NCBI GenBank assembly: GCA_943704525.1
Contig: CALSCQ010002683.1
Location: forward strand, 1-20,000
Length of the DNA: 20,000 nt
Reading direction: 5' to 3'
From: Pigoraptor vietnamica
Lineage: Eukaryota; Opisthokonta; Filasterea
Positions 1 to 9,736 of the stretch are shown piece after piece; positions within the stretch are counted from its first letter, which is position 1; each line of letters opens with the position of its first letter. A model generated the notes under the pieces. The model searched no databases and was not told the DNA's origin. It was given only the letters and a program-made list of their open reading frames with translations. The position numbers and the translations under genes were made by a program.

Positions 1-4
1 CGTG

Positions 5-138
<134 letters not shown>

Positions 139-256
139 CTGGGATCAGCATAAACCAAAGACGTGTTAATCGACTCCACGGTATGGAAGAGGGAGGGGTT
201 ACAATGAGCAAGATATTCTGCACACAAGTCCCTGGCGGCAAGTGCATGTTACGCAC

Positions 257-1673
257 CTTGCACTCGCGGCGACACTCGAGGGCGTCCGGGCCGAGGGCGT
301 CGTACACGCGGCGAGTCGCCGGGTTTGAGAGCGTCTCGTACGCTGCGTGAGAGCAAGCAGCGGCATAAGTCGAACACGACGGGGTATGCGCATGACAGCA
401 CACGCACACACACACACATGCACACAGCACACGCACACGCGCACGCGCACACCCACACGAACACGCAAAGAATAGCCGATCGAGGCACTAAAACGCAGAT
501 GCAACATTAAGCGAGCACGCACTCCCACGCACCGTTCTTGATCGCGAAAAAGGCGTCCGAGTCGCCCCCCTCGACCTTGTCGGGGTGGTACACGCGCGAC
601 AGCTGGTGGAAGGCCTGCTTGAGCTGCGTCGTGGTCGCCTCCGCAGGCACCTGAGGTAGGGACAGCGCAATGAAAACCTGGCGCACGTGCGGAAGACGCT
701 TGTAGAGTGCGCAAGTGTGGGCGCGTGCGTTGCGTGTGTTTGTGTTTGAGACGTATGTGTGCGCGTGTGTGGCTGCGCTTTGGCACCCGCCCTCGTTCGT
801 TTCTTCCTACTGTGAGAGCTGTTCGTGTGTGATGCACGCGTGTGCATGTGCGTGTCATGCAAACAACAACACAGAGCAAAAGAGAAGAAAAGCGTCCGCC
901 CACGCACGTTGAGCACGTCGTAGTAAGTCGGCGTCATGAACAAGCGCTCGTGGAGCTGGTATGCGCCGGCGATCACTGCCAGCCCCACGAGAACGGCACG
1001 CGTGTTGAGGGGGCGATAGTGCGGGTTGTGCGACTGGTCTGCGTCGAGAGAGAGAGATGTCGGATCAGCTTAAATGATGGACAATGCGTGCGTCTAGAGA
1101 GAGAGAGGGAGACGAGTGCGATTGGAAGGTGTTGGTCAGTTGTTCGCAGAACGTGAGAGAGAGAATTGTGTCTGAGCATGTGTATGGGCCATCGTAGAAC
1201 TGGGTGCTTCGCGTGGAAGAGTGCACACCAAACTCACGCACAGCGTCGACAGTGAGACGCGAGAAAGACGAACAAGTGCGTGACGCATCCCGCCGTGGCA
1301 AAGTGCTCACGAAAGCGCGCGCACACAATAAGACATTAGAGACTGTCAACACCGCACACGCATTGCCAGAGTGCTCACGAAGCGCGCGCACAGAGAGTAA
1401 AGACAGCGGAGACTGTCAACACCGCACACGCATTGCCAGAGTGCCCACGCAGCGCGCGCACAGAGAGTAAAGACAGCGGAGACTGTCAACACCGCACACG
1501 CATTGCCAGAGTGCCCACGCAACGCACACATATTAAGCAGTGACAGTAAACACCGCACACGCATTTCCAGAGTGCCCACGCAGCGCGCACGCACCAATCT
1601 GCGTTCCCTTGAACGAGCGGAGAATGATGGGCCCAAAGAGGAGCAGCAGCGATATAACGGAGCCGACGTCCAT
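257..1673 (-). CDS. Membrane-anchored J-domain (DnaJ/Hsp40) protein, 5' part only
   Basis: Exons 1673-1595, 1038-908, 650-533 and 342-257 join in frame (phases 1, 0, 1) to give 138 residues. Residues about 3-18 (SVISLLLLFGPIIL) and 40-55 (AVLVGLAVIAGAY) are hydrophobic and probably span a membrane. A J domain follows at about 63-128: it opens with TYYDVLNV, carries the diagnostic HPD at 92-94 (YHPDK) and ends with NAYETLSNPATRRVYDALGP. J domains stimulate the ATPase of Hsp70 partners; two helices before the J domain suggest a co-chaperone in the ER or another endomembrane, though orientation is unknown. After residue 138 (ECRREC-K) there is a GTGCGT donor at 256, so the protein continues beyond the window or beyond the repeat tract at 9-138. 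The start is the first ATG before the hydrophobic segment. J domain certain; subfamily not identified. Confidence 0.85.
395..470. repeat. CA/CGCA-rich simple repeat in J-domain gene intron 3
   Basis: Imperfect CACACG/CACACA repeats lie between the exons ending at 533 and starting at 342. No other feature is seen in this intron. Confidence 0.8.
1293..1591. repeat. 70-bp minisatellite in intron 1 of the J-domain gene
   Basis: The string gactgtcaacaccgcacacg recurs at 1341, 1411 and 1481, exactly 70 bp apart, with a diverged copy near 1541 and a partial copy from 1293, so about four copies. Read on the minus strand, each unit contains a sequence resembling the intron's own 5' splice site and the bases just inside it (donor at 1594-1593). 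The array therefore looks grown from the donor end of the intron. Confidence 0.9.
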
Positions 1674-2247
1674 TCTCCACGCCCTCGTGCGCCAAGTGTA
1701 CGCACGCACGCGCTGTCGACAGACTGCCCCAGAAGAGTCTCCTGAGTGCTGTGCGTGCGTCGCTCGCTTTCAGTGTAGTGTGTGACACGGGTGTGTGCAC
1801 GCCACAGCTGACCGATGGACTCGGTATGCGCTACGGTGGGAGTTACCCTCTAACACCCACCCTGTACTGCACATCCAAAACCAAGTTGTCCTAATGGCTA
1901 ATGGCGTTGGGTCCTAATGGCGTTGGGTCCCAATGGCGTTATTGAGGGCCTGTGCTTGAGCTGAAGGAGGTTGCCTTGTGCGGCTGAATGAGACGTCGGT
2001 GGGCGACGGACGGACCTTTGCGGTTTCGCTGCTCGCCATTACTATTCTCTTACTGACAGTACTCGAGACGGCATCTTAGAATCGGCGTTGCTCATAACAA
2101 ACGCCCACTGCATCTCTGTGGGCCCATTTCCCGTGTGACTGTGACAGGTACCGAGGCGATCGAGTCAAGTGACCCATCTCGTTTGAGTCCGGCGCGGCCC
2201 TCTTTCTTTCGGAGCGCCGCGTTGTGAGACGACGCAAACTCGCTGCG
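1674..2247. other. Divergent spacer between J-domain gene and WD40 pseudogene
   Basis: This 574-bp stretch separates two start codons on opposite strands and presumably holds both promoters. I see no TATA box or other recognisable element. The only structure is a short tandem repeat at 1899-1940. Confidence 0.5.
1899..1940. repeat. 16-bp tandem repeat upstream of WD40 pseudogene
   Basis: The unit taatggcgttgggtcc occurs at 1899 and 1915, with a partial third copy (caatggcgtt) at 1931. A shorter related piece (tcctaatggc) precedes them at 1889. Confidence 0.9.
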
Positions 2248-3505
2248 ATGGCAACGACGGCGCACGAGGGGCAGCCCTCGCTCCCCCGTACAGTTAGGGA
2301 CGACGACGTTACGGTGCGCCGCTGCACGCTGCGTGGGCACAAGACGGCCGTGACTTCGGTCGCAATGTCCGACGACGGGACGGCGATTGCGACGGCCGAA
2401 CAGGATTTCTCGCACGTCTGATTTTGTGCGGCATCGGGATTGCTGAGAGCCACGTTTTCCACGCCGTATGTGAGGTTTCATCAGGGACGTCGCCATCGCG
2501 CCCGACGGCTCGTCCGTTGTGCACAACGGTGTTCTCTGCGATGTGTCGACGCGGACTACGCGGGCGTTGGGAGACTTTGCGGATCGGGGCAGAGCTGCGT
2601 TTGCGCCGGACGGCAAGGTCATTGCCATGACGGCGAACGCGCGCGAGCTGCGGCTGTTCGATCGCGGCGGGCGGGAGCTGTGCCGGCTGGCCGTGGGCAA
2701 CAGCACCTTTCCTCGCGCTGTGTCGTTCCTCTCGGACGGAAGGGCCGTCACATTTGCGGATGGCGACAGTGCGGGATTTCACATGTTGAGCGTCGACGGC
2801 ACAAGCGCGACGCATAGCGTGCGCATCTGGAACAGTTTCACGATCGCGTTCTCGCCTTCTGCGGACCTGGTTGCGGCGTGCAGCGGTTATATAATCCTCG
2901 AGAATGTTGGCGGGTCCCTTCGACACGAGCTAAACGTCGGCAGCTCCCACTTGGTGTTGAGGGCGGCATTCTCTCCCAACGGCGCACTGCTGGCCACGTG
3001 CGACGAAGACGACAAGGCGGTCGTATGGGACGTGCAGGCGGGAAAGCGCCGCCATACGCTCCGTTCAGAGAAGGGCAATTTCAGTTCGGTCGCGTTTTGT
3101 GCGTCGGCGATGGCGATTGCGACGGGCGACAAAACCGGCGTGCGTGTGTGGGACGCAGACACCGAGCAGTGCACCACCGTCGTCGCGATCAATCGCGCGC
3201 CACGCTCCATATACACCAAGCCGCCCCCCGTATCCGTCTGCACCTCGCGGAACGGGCGCACTCTGCTCGTGACGGTCGACAACGAAGTGCGGCTGCTGAA
3301 TGTCTCCGCACTGTATGGCGCCGCGATTGGTAGTTCGCTCTCCGCCACAGCTCTGGGATGGAGGTCACTTCGACGGTTATTCACGCGGCGCGTTCCAACA
3401 CAACGTTGGAATGAGTGCGCCGAAGCCGTTGCAGTGCGTCCGATTGTATGGGAAATGCGTGTGTGCGAATGCGTGTGCACGCACCTGTGTGCCGCCGAAT
3501 TGTGA
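2248..3505 (+). pseudogene. Intronless WD40-repeat gene with a stop and a frameshift
   Basis: Starting at the ATG at 2248 (good context, GCGATGGCA), the frame reads a typical WD40 strand (LRGHKTAVTSVAMSDDGTAI) and then meets TGA at 2419-2421, at the place where WD repeats usually have Trp. The same frame continues with repeat-like sequence (AASGLLRATFSTPYV) until about 2475. There the homology jumps one frame (RDVAIAPDG onward), as if one T had been added in the ttt at 2476-2478. From there it stays open to the TGA at 3503-3505, with about six more WD40 strands, including AVVWDVQAG and VRVWDADT. About eight repeats would form one beta-propeller, a protein-interaction scaffold. No GT-AG intron I can draw removes both lesions in frame. 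Unlike its neighbours it has no introns. Either a young pseudogene, a sequencing error, or a shorter gene using only the 3' frame. Confidence 0.7.
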
Positions 3506-3639
3506 TGCTTGGGGCGCAGGCGCGGTCGCATTAGGACAACTTAACGCCCTCCGGCGATAGTACGGCCTACATAAGGATTTCTTTAGACTCACGGAATACG
3601 CACGCGCGGCGGCGCATACAAAAGACTTTCAAGCGTGAG

Positions 3640-3780
3640 ATGGCCACGACATCCGCGGAGCTCGGTGCGAAATTCACTTCGAGTGAGAGGATGATCGTGG
3701 ACATGTTAGTAGTGGCCGGCCTTCCATTTTCACGTCCACGTGAAATTCATGTGGCAAACGTTGACCGACGGGGATCTTAG
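3640..3780 (+). CDS. Small open frame of 46 residues, doubtful gene
   Basis: An ATG in good context (GAGATGGCC) opens a frame of 46 codons closed by TAG. Codon choice is balanced rather than repeat-driven and the peptide is not low-complexity (begins MATTSAELGAKF, contains MIVDMLVVAGLPF). It shares MATT at its start with the WD40 pseudogene upstream, possibly by chance. It matches no family I know. It could be a short gene, the first exon of one, or chance in the 3' flank of the WD40 locus. Confidence 0.2.
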   Translation: MATTSAELGAKFTSSERMIVDMLVVAGLPFSRPREIHVANVDRRGS

Positions 3781-3837
3781 CCCCCGCGTAAATTTAGGTT
3801 TTACGTTAATTTGAGGACCAAGCTTGTGCTTCATTAT

Positions 3838-3843
3838 TTTATT
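3838..3843 (-). terminator. Candidate AATAAA polyadenylation signal for the MAP3K gene
   Basis: On the minus strand AATAAA lies within an AT-rich run about 217 nt after the kinase stop codon. It is the only canonical hexamer I see in this spacer in the right orientation. Confidence 0.45.
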
Positions 3844-4059
3844 TTGGTGGCGTGAGCGGACGGCGTCTCCCGTTCAATGGTGAGGCGCACGCGCTTTCGG
3901 CCGCAAAATTCGAAAAAGAGCGAAAAAGAGAAAGGAAAGACGAAAGAGGTTTCGTGTGGGACACGGAGTCGAACCCACACGGATCGACACAGGCGTGCTG
4001 CCAGAGGGCGAACAGTTGTCCCGTCCCCGTTCTTGCCGTGGCTGACATTCGCGGCGCCA

Positions 4060-7000
4060 TTACGGTGTCGTGAACGCGTGTTGCAGCAGCTCGGCGGCAT
4101 GTGCGCGATGCTCCGGGTCACTGCGAGAAAGCACCGAGGGAGAATGAGGCGGGAGAATAGACACGAAGACGAGTTTAAAAACCTAATGCACAAGGTGTGC
4201 CTGCACATCGCCTTCACAACAGCATAAGCGTTTCGCGCACAGCAGAAACAGAGTGGAAAACAGAGAAGCCATTGCAGCATAAAGCATACACGTCTCCACC
4301 AAAGAACAGCAGCGAGAGAGAGAGAGACCCACCGCTCGAGACACAGGCGCAAGAAAGAGAGTGCGAGCTGGGAGATGGACGTGGGGAAGGGGACGGGCGA
4401 GTTCGGGGACCCAATGCGGAACAGCGCGGCCATGGGCTCGTAGTCGGCCCACGGGGGGCGCGTGGTGAGCATCTCGATGACCGTGCAGCCGAGGCTCCTG
4501 AATTGGGCCAAGGGTAAGGAGACTGGGTCAATAACAGCGAGCTGGTCCAGAATGAGTCGGCTGTGACTCGCAGCAGGGCCCGAAATGCGCGCCTCGACAA
4601 TGCGCGCGCTAGACACACGCACGCGAGGCACTGTCACGCACGCGAACGCGACACATCCACACGCGAGACGCACGGGCCACTACTTATAAATGAAGTCATC
4701 GCGTATGTGGGACAGAGATGCACGAGTGAAAGCCCTTGCCACCCCTCGAGCGCACTACGCCGCGACCCACCACACGTCTGCCTTTCGCCCGTGCCCCGCC
4801 CCAGAGATGACCTCGGGACTCATCCAGTAGGGCGTGCCGACCTGCGACTTGAACCCAGAGACGCAGCGCATGCTCTGCGGCCAAAAAAAAGGGGGAAAGA
4901 AATGAAGAACGAAACAACCCAAATGGGTGTCAGTAATAAAAAACTGTCGTGGAGGGTCAAGCAAACACGCCGACCCGCACAGACCACAAGGGATTCCCTT
5001 TTGTCTTCAAGTGCATGGACTGTGCAAGTATGTGCTCACACCCGTCGCGCCCAAGAGACACAAGTGCATGGACCCGTCACACCCAAGAGACATGAGTGCG
5101 TGGACCCGTCACACACAAGAGACATACATACAGTGCATGGACAGGTGCATGTCAACGCGAGTATGTGCTCGCACCCGTCGCACCCAAGTGACAACAACAA
5201 CGACGCACCTGCAGCCTCTTGGAAGCGCCAAAGTCGGCGAGTTTGACGACGCCCCTCGCGTCGACGAGGATGTTCGCGCCCTTAATGTCCCTGCGACGCA
5301 AACCAGGGAAGAGACAATCTAAGCGCAATATAGGGAGGGTGCGTCCCATGCGCATTCAACAAACAACAACTCACATGCACATTACACACGCAGACGCACG
5401 TACGCACACGCACGCACACCGCACGCACAGGCACGCAGACGCACGCACACGCAGCGCACCTGTGGACGATCCTGTTCTCATGGAGGTATACGACGCCCAT
5501 CGCAATCTGCCGCGTGAAACGGCGGACGAGGGCCTCCTCGAAGGGGCCGTACATTTTGAGGCGCGACGCGATCGAACCCCCCGCCATGTATTCCATGAAA
5601 ATGCACAGATGGTGCCCGTTGCACTCGGTCCCGAGATAGCGCACAATGTTCTCGTGGCGCAGATTGCGGAGGAGCTGGATTTCCATTTCGAGGCACTGCA
5701 CCTCCTGGGAACACAAAAGAGGAAAGAAGAGCACGGGTGAGACGGTTGCGCGCCTGTTACGGAAGGTCTATGTCTCGATAAACCTAAACACGCGATAGAC
5801 CCAACACGGCCTCGCGCAAGTTGCACGCGCCCCCACACCGTGCTTGCACGCTCTTGGCGCACACCGGAGCGCAGACAATCGGCAAACAAAACGCAAGCAA
5901 TCGACAGGGAGACCGCGTCACGTGCCTTTGCCTGGAAGTGCATTTCGTCCCCCGAGAGATCGACCTGCTTGACGGCGCACTCGATTCCGGTCACCTCGTC
6001 CAGACAGAGATAGACATTTCCGAACGCGCCAGAGCCGAGGAGGCGCCCGCGACGCCACCGCCCGGGCTTCGGTGAGTGGCCGTCTTCCACTGGGCATTCA
6101 CGCAGAAAGAAAAACGGGGATGGGAAGGGTTGGCTAAGATGAGCAAGGTGACGACCATACGCAAAATCAAATTCGAATTGCAACCACACAGAGAACTGCC
6201 ACGCATATTGATCAAGTCCTCACACGCAGACGCACCCGCAGAGACGCTCGAAAGCCGCTGCTGCAAGTCCGAGTGCGCGCGCTCCCTCTCCCAGTCCCTC
6301 CCGTCCGCCTGCTGTGCACGAGCCCTCGACTCGGCCCCAAACGTGAACACCGTCCCGTTTCGCACGACCGTCGGCGTCGGCGGCTCCACAAATCCGTTCG
6401 CGTCGTCCGACAGCATGGATCCAAACTGCGCAAACGCGTGCAGAGGAAGCGCGACGTCCCCGCGCATCCCCGCACCCACAGCGCCGTTCATACCCCCGAC
6501 ATTCCCGTCCCCTGGCGACGACAGTGCAGGCGCAGGGACAGCCGCCTGTCCAATGCGCGCAGGGACCGTCATCGCACGCGGTCGCATGCCCAGGACGGGC
6601 GCCGCGCCGGAACCCCCGGATGCACCGCTCGCCATGCTCGACACAGAGTCGCTGTCGGAGGCGTCCGAACCACGCGCGTTGAGCGTCGTTCCGCTGCCGC
6701 TTCGCCGCGGCTGCCCGAATTTCTCGTGCCGGTTCCAAGGCCGCTCCATGTGGTACTCGCCCTCGCTCCCGTTGCTGCCCACGGCGTGCATATGCGGCGA
6801 GTGCTGCGCCGGGGCAATGGCACCGCCCGCCCCGCTCAGTGCAGCTCCGCCGACGGCGTGCAAGGGGCTGGGGCGCGAAGGGAGGGTCGTGTGGCCCGCG
6901 GACAGGGCGCGGTGACGCAGCCCCGGCGAAGACGGCTTGGGAACGTGTGTGAGAGGGTGCGCATCGCCCCGCTCGTACGAGGGATCCGGGATGAATTCGC

Positions 7001-9736
7001 CGTCGGGATTCGGCTTGTAGGGGCGCCCCCGGCCACCGTCGTTCGCCACAGACCCCGCTCCCCCGGCTATTGTCGACGAGAACGCGGGCAGTCCCCTCTC
7101 GCGTGCATAGGGATCCGCCCACATGCGCCTCATCTGGTCGTCGTTGCCCGTGCGGCTGTGTGACGTGTGGCCGTGAATGTACCCCGGCGGCGGCGAATCG
7201 GGCGGGCTCGGGCGGTGGGCGGGCTGGAGGATCGAACGCCCCGCCACACCTCCGACTCCCGGGACGGCCGCAGGCATCGAAGCGCGCCCTTGCTGCGCCA
7301 TTGAGTGCGTGCGCGCACGGTGATGCTCCGCAAGCAGTTCGTCGTCCGTGTCGCTGTCGTTCGCAATGAAGCCGCCCTCGAGATGTGCAGCCCTCGGCTC
7401 AGACATGGACCGCCGCACGCCTTCCACGGGTGGGCGCAGCGACGGCGTTGCGTCGGCAGCGCTGCTGCTTCGCGGGTGCGACGCGTCGGAAAGACCAGCG
7501 TGCCGCACGACGCCTGCGCCGGTGTCCCGCACGAACGAACCGCTGCGCACAGAAGGCAGAGGAATGGGCGAATCCGCGCCCGCACTGTGTTGGATGTTGG
7601 AGAAGCCCCGTGTCAGTATTGACCGAGGCCGCCCGCGCGACTAGCGACGCACAAGAAGCACACTACAGCACAAACGGACCCCGTGTGTTTGGCGCGTGAG
7701 GCACACAAAAGGGACAGTCGCAAATGGGCGCGACAATCATACGCGCACGCTCGCACATCGACCCACCTGCTGCCACCGTCCCTCAGCGACCCGAGGTGCT
7801 CTTCAAGCGCGGCGGCCTCTTCCTCCCTCTGGTGCGTCTCAAATTCGCTGCCGACGCCGTGCTCTCGCCGCGCCTCCGCCTCCGCCTCCGCGTTCATCCG
7901 AAACACGTTACCGGGGTCAGACTGCGAGTGGAGCGACGGCGGCACACCGGCGCCGAGAGAAGTGCCCGCAAACACGGCAGACTGCGTGCGCGTGTTCGAC
8001 GTGCGCCTCCCCGTGGTCGTACGCGACTCTGGTGACACGTGCATCGTTCCTTTCCCGGTGTAGCTGACGAAGGCCTCGCCGTCCGGGTCGTCGGAATCGT
8101 CCGGAAAAAAGTCGCCGCCCGCATTGGAGCGGCCAAAATGGGGCTCGAACGCGAGACCCGTCGGAACGGACGAATGTCGCGGCGACGGCGACGATCGCAC
8201 GGCTGTCGAAGAGCCCGTGGAAGATACACTGGGAGGAGGGAACGCGATAGCACCCATGAGCCCTAGAATGCGCCCATACACGCATACACAGGCACAGCAC
8301 ACTCGGCGTGCACGCACCTTGGCACCGGCATGCTCGCCTCCGCCGCGGTAATGACGCGAAGGGGAATTGCAAAGCGGGAGTCGCCGGGTTGCTCACTCTT
8401 GGCGATGGCCGTGTCGAGATCAACTTGCGAGCGCATCGGATATTGCGCCTGAGAGTATGCGTCCAGCGTGTGTGTGTGTGTGTGTGCGTGCGTGTGTGTG
8501 TGCGTGTGTGTGTGTGTGTGTGGAAGAGAGTAAGTGAAAGGCGACAGCGCTTATAACATCATGTGAGACGGACAAATTGCTGCGACTGTCTCGGCCGCAC
8601 GTGACACAGTCCGTGGGTAATTTGACGCAGCCACACGCACCGTTCCCTCGACAAAGAAGATCGCGTGGAGGGCGCCGTAGTCGTCCCTCAGCCGCGACGA
8701 CAAGTGCTCAAAGGTGAACGGGCGGTCCATGGACACCATGCGCCTGCGGTGGGCAGCAATAACAGCGGTGGAAAAGGGGGTCACAAAGGAGAAACAACAA
8801 CAGCATAAAGGGGTCGGTGGGCAGCAATAACAGCGGTGGAAAGGGGGTCACAAAGGAGAAACGAGCAAAACTGCGCCATGAACGGGCGACACTGAATGAC
8901 TGCAGCGCGCGAAGAATACAGCCACGTGGCCGCACGTTAATCGTACATGCGCTGTGTGTTGGGGGAGAACCAACCGCAATACAACCATTCACAGACGAAC
9001 TTCATGGGGACACAACAACACGCAAGTACAGTCACGTGGCGGCACAATAATCGTCCATGCGCTATGCGTTCGGGGAGACGCAACAGCATACAACCCAAGC
9101 CACAACATCACGCAACTATGGTCACATGACGAGACGATAATCGACCGCTCTGGCACACCCACTTTGACGATCGTCCTGACGCATCCTTCCCCTCGACTTT
9201 GAATCGGACGGCGGATTTCTGCGAGAGGCGCGCACAGCCACATCAGGCGCAGCTCACGACACGGCAAAGGTGAAATCCCGACATACATCGCACAACACAC
9301 GCAAACACGCGCTCAACACAAGGCCACGTGCTCCGCGCATACATCACATTCAACTGCGCAACATCTGTGCAACCCACAAAAAACACACAAAGCATCCATC
9401 CCTACTCACCTCGCCCTCGGGCACGCCGAGTCCCAGCACCGACGACGCAAGCGTAACCGTCGTCAAACACGCGCCGGATGCCCCTCCGTCGATGTTCCCA
9501 TGGGGCTCCACAACGCCGTTCCGCGTTTGAGGGGGCGGTGTGGCCGACGCGAAGAGGGCGGCTGCATGCGCGGGCGTCGCGGCGCACGCGAGGCTACCCG
9601 ACGAATCGTCCCCAACGGCACTCAAGGCGACACCCTCGGGCGATCTCCGCGCGTCATTCACGACGGGAGTCGTGCCGGCATCGAGGGAGGCGCGCGCGAG
9701 TGCGTCGGCGACGCGCTGCATCCCCCCGTCGCCCAT
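4060..9736 (-). CDS. MAP kinase kinase kinase (STE11/MEKK type) with PB1 domain
   Basis: Exons: 9736-9410, 9218-9181, 8743-8641, 8448-8318, 8228-7767, 7584-6236, 6089-5914, 5704-5460, 5290-5209, 4874-4771, 4497-4333, 4120-4060; the sum is 3243 nt, 1080 residues plus TAA. Residues about 111-190 resemble the PB1 domain of animal MEKK2/3: [10 protein letters not shown], then [14 protein letters not shown], then the acidic [14 protein letters not shown] (OPCA-like). Residues 200-800 are a Ser/Pro/Gly-rich linker. The kinase domain (about 815-1075) is complete: glycine loop [12 protein letters not shown]-type lysine K844, helix-C glutamate E870, HRD 943-945, DFG 963-965, GTPYWMSPE near 984-992, and C-lobe [16 protein letters not shown]. 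Such kinases phosphorylate MAP2Ks, and PB1 domains pair them with partners. The start is the first ATG of exon 1. The exon-7 donor at 5913 (GTCTCC) is weak; a GC donor at 5931-5930 also keeps frame and would drop six residues. Confidence 0.95.
5011..5193. repeat. 32-bp-type repeats in a MAP3K intron
   Basis: In the intron between exons 5290-5209 and 4874-4771, the motif gtgcatggacccgtcacacc recurs at 5064 and, varied, at 5096. A longer block (agtatgtgctcacacccgtc...ccaagagac) at about 5027-5060 is repeated at about 5160-5193, just inside the 5' splice site at 5208. Confidence 0.8.
5376..5457. repeat. CGCACA-rich simple repeat in MAP3K intron 8
   Basis: Imperfect ACGCACGCACAC units fill the donor-proximal part of the intron following the exon that ends at 5460. 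Read on the minus strand this is a GTGCGTGCGT run that merges with the 5' splice site. Confidence 0.85.
8467..8522. repeat. (GT)n/(GC GT) microsatellite in MAP3K intron 3
   Basis: A run of GT dinucleotides broken by a few GC steps lies between the two exons that encode the halves of the PB1 domain, close to the 3' splice site preceding 8448. Confidence 0.95.
8749..8863. repeat. 69-bp direct duplication of an intron 3' end
   Basis: A block of about 46 bp (beginning gtgggcagcaataacagcgg and ending caaaggagaaac) at 8749-8795 recurs at 8818-8863. The first copy abuts the 3' splice site of MAP3K exon 3, which starts at 8743. On the minus strand each copy carries the pyrimidine-rich tract, but only the proximal copy is followed by the CAG. 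Confidence 0.9.
8919..9150. repeat. Degenerate repeats of about 110 bp in MAP3K intron 2
   Basis: The segment cagccacgtggccgcacgtt at 8919 is repeated with changes at 9029 (cagtcacgtggcggcacaat) and again, weaker, at 9119 (ggtcacatgacgagacgata). In each copy the segment is followed by aatcg..catgcgct-like sequence. The rest of the intron holds nothing recognised. Confidence 0.75.

Larger units (their letters stand above)
3506..4059. other. Convergent spacer, 3' ends of WD40 pseudogene and MAP3K
   Basis: This spacer should contain both 3' UTRs. It includes an AT-rich stretch at about 3785-3850, a candidate polyadenylation signal for the minus-strand kinase, and a 46-codon open frame at 3640-3780. 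I see no RNA gene. Confidence 0.5.

Noticed and set aside
1293-1591. CRISPR-like array
   Set aside because: The 70-bp units are contiguous and similar along their whole length, without unique spacers, and lie in a eukaryotic intron.
2419-2421. TGA read as Trp (genetic-code change)
   Set aside because: IFT81 and the TOM1-like gene both end at TGA at family-typical lengths, Trp elsewhere is TGG, and the same locus also needs a frameshift.
2470-2484. A 15-nt mini-intron (GTGAGG...CAG) explaining the WD40 interruption
   Set aside because: Removing 15 nt leaves the frame unchanged and does not remove the TGA at 2419; other introns in the window are far longer.
3955-4035. tRNA-like stretch on the minus strand containing GGTTCGACTCC
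   Set aside because: The T-loop string is present but the flanking T-stem does not pair beyond two bases, no D-arm or anticodon arm fits, and only part of an acceptor stem can be drawn. It lies in the kinase 3' flank.
6076-7163. Long plus-strand frames opposite MAP3K exon 6
   Set aside because: Antisense of the Ser/Pro/Gly-rich linker; no domain or splice context supports them.
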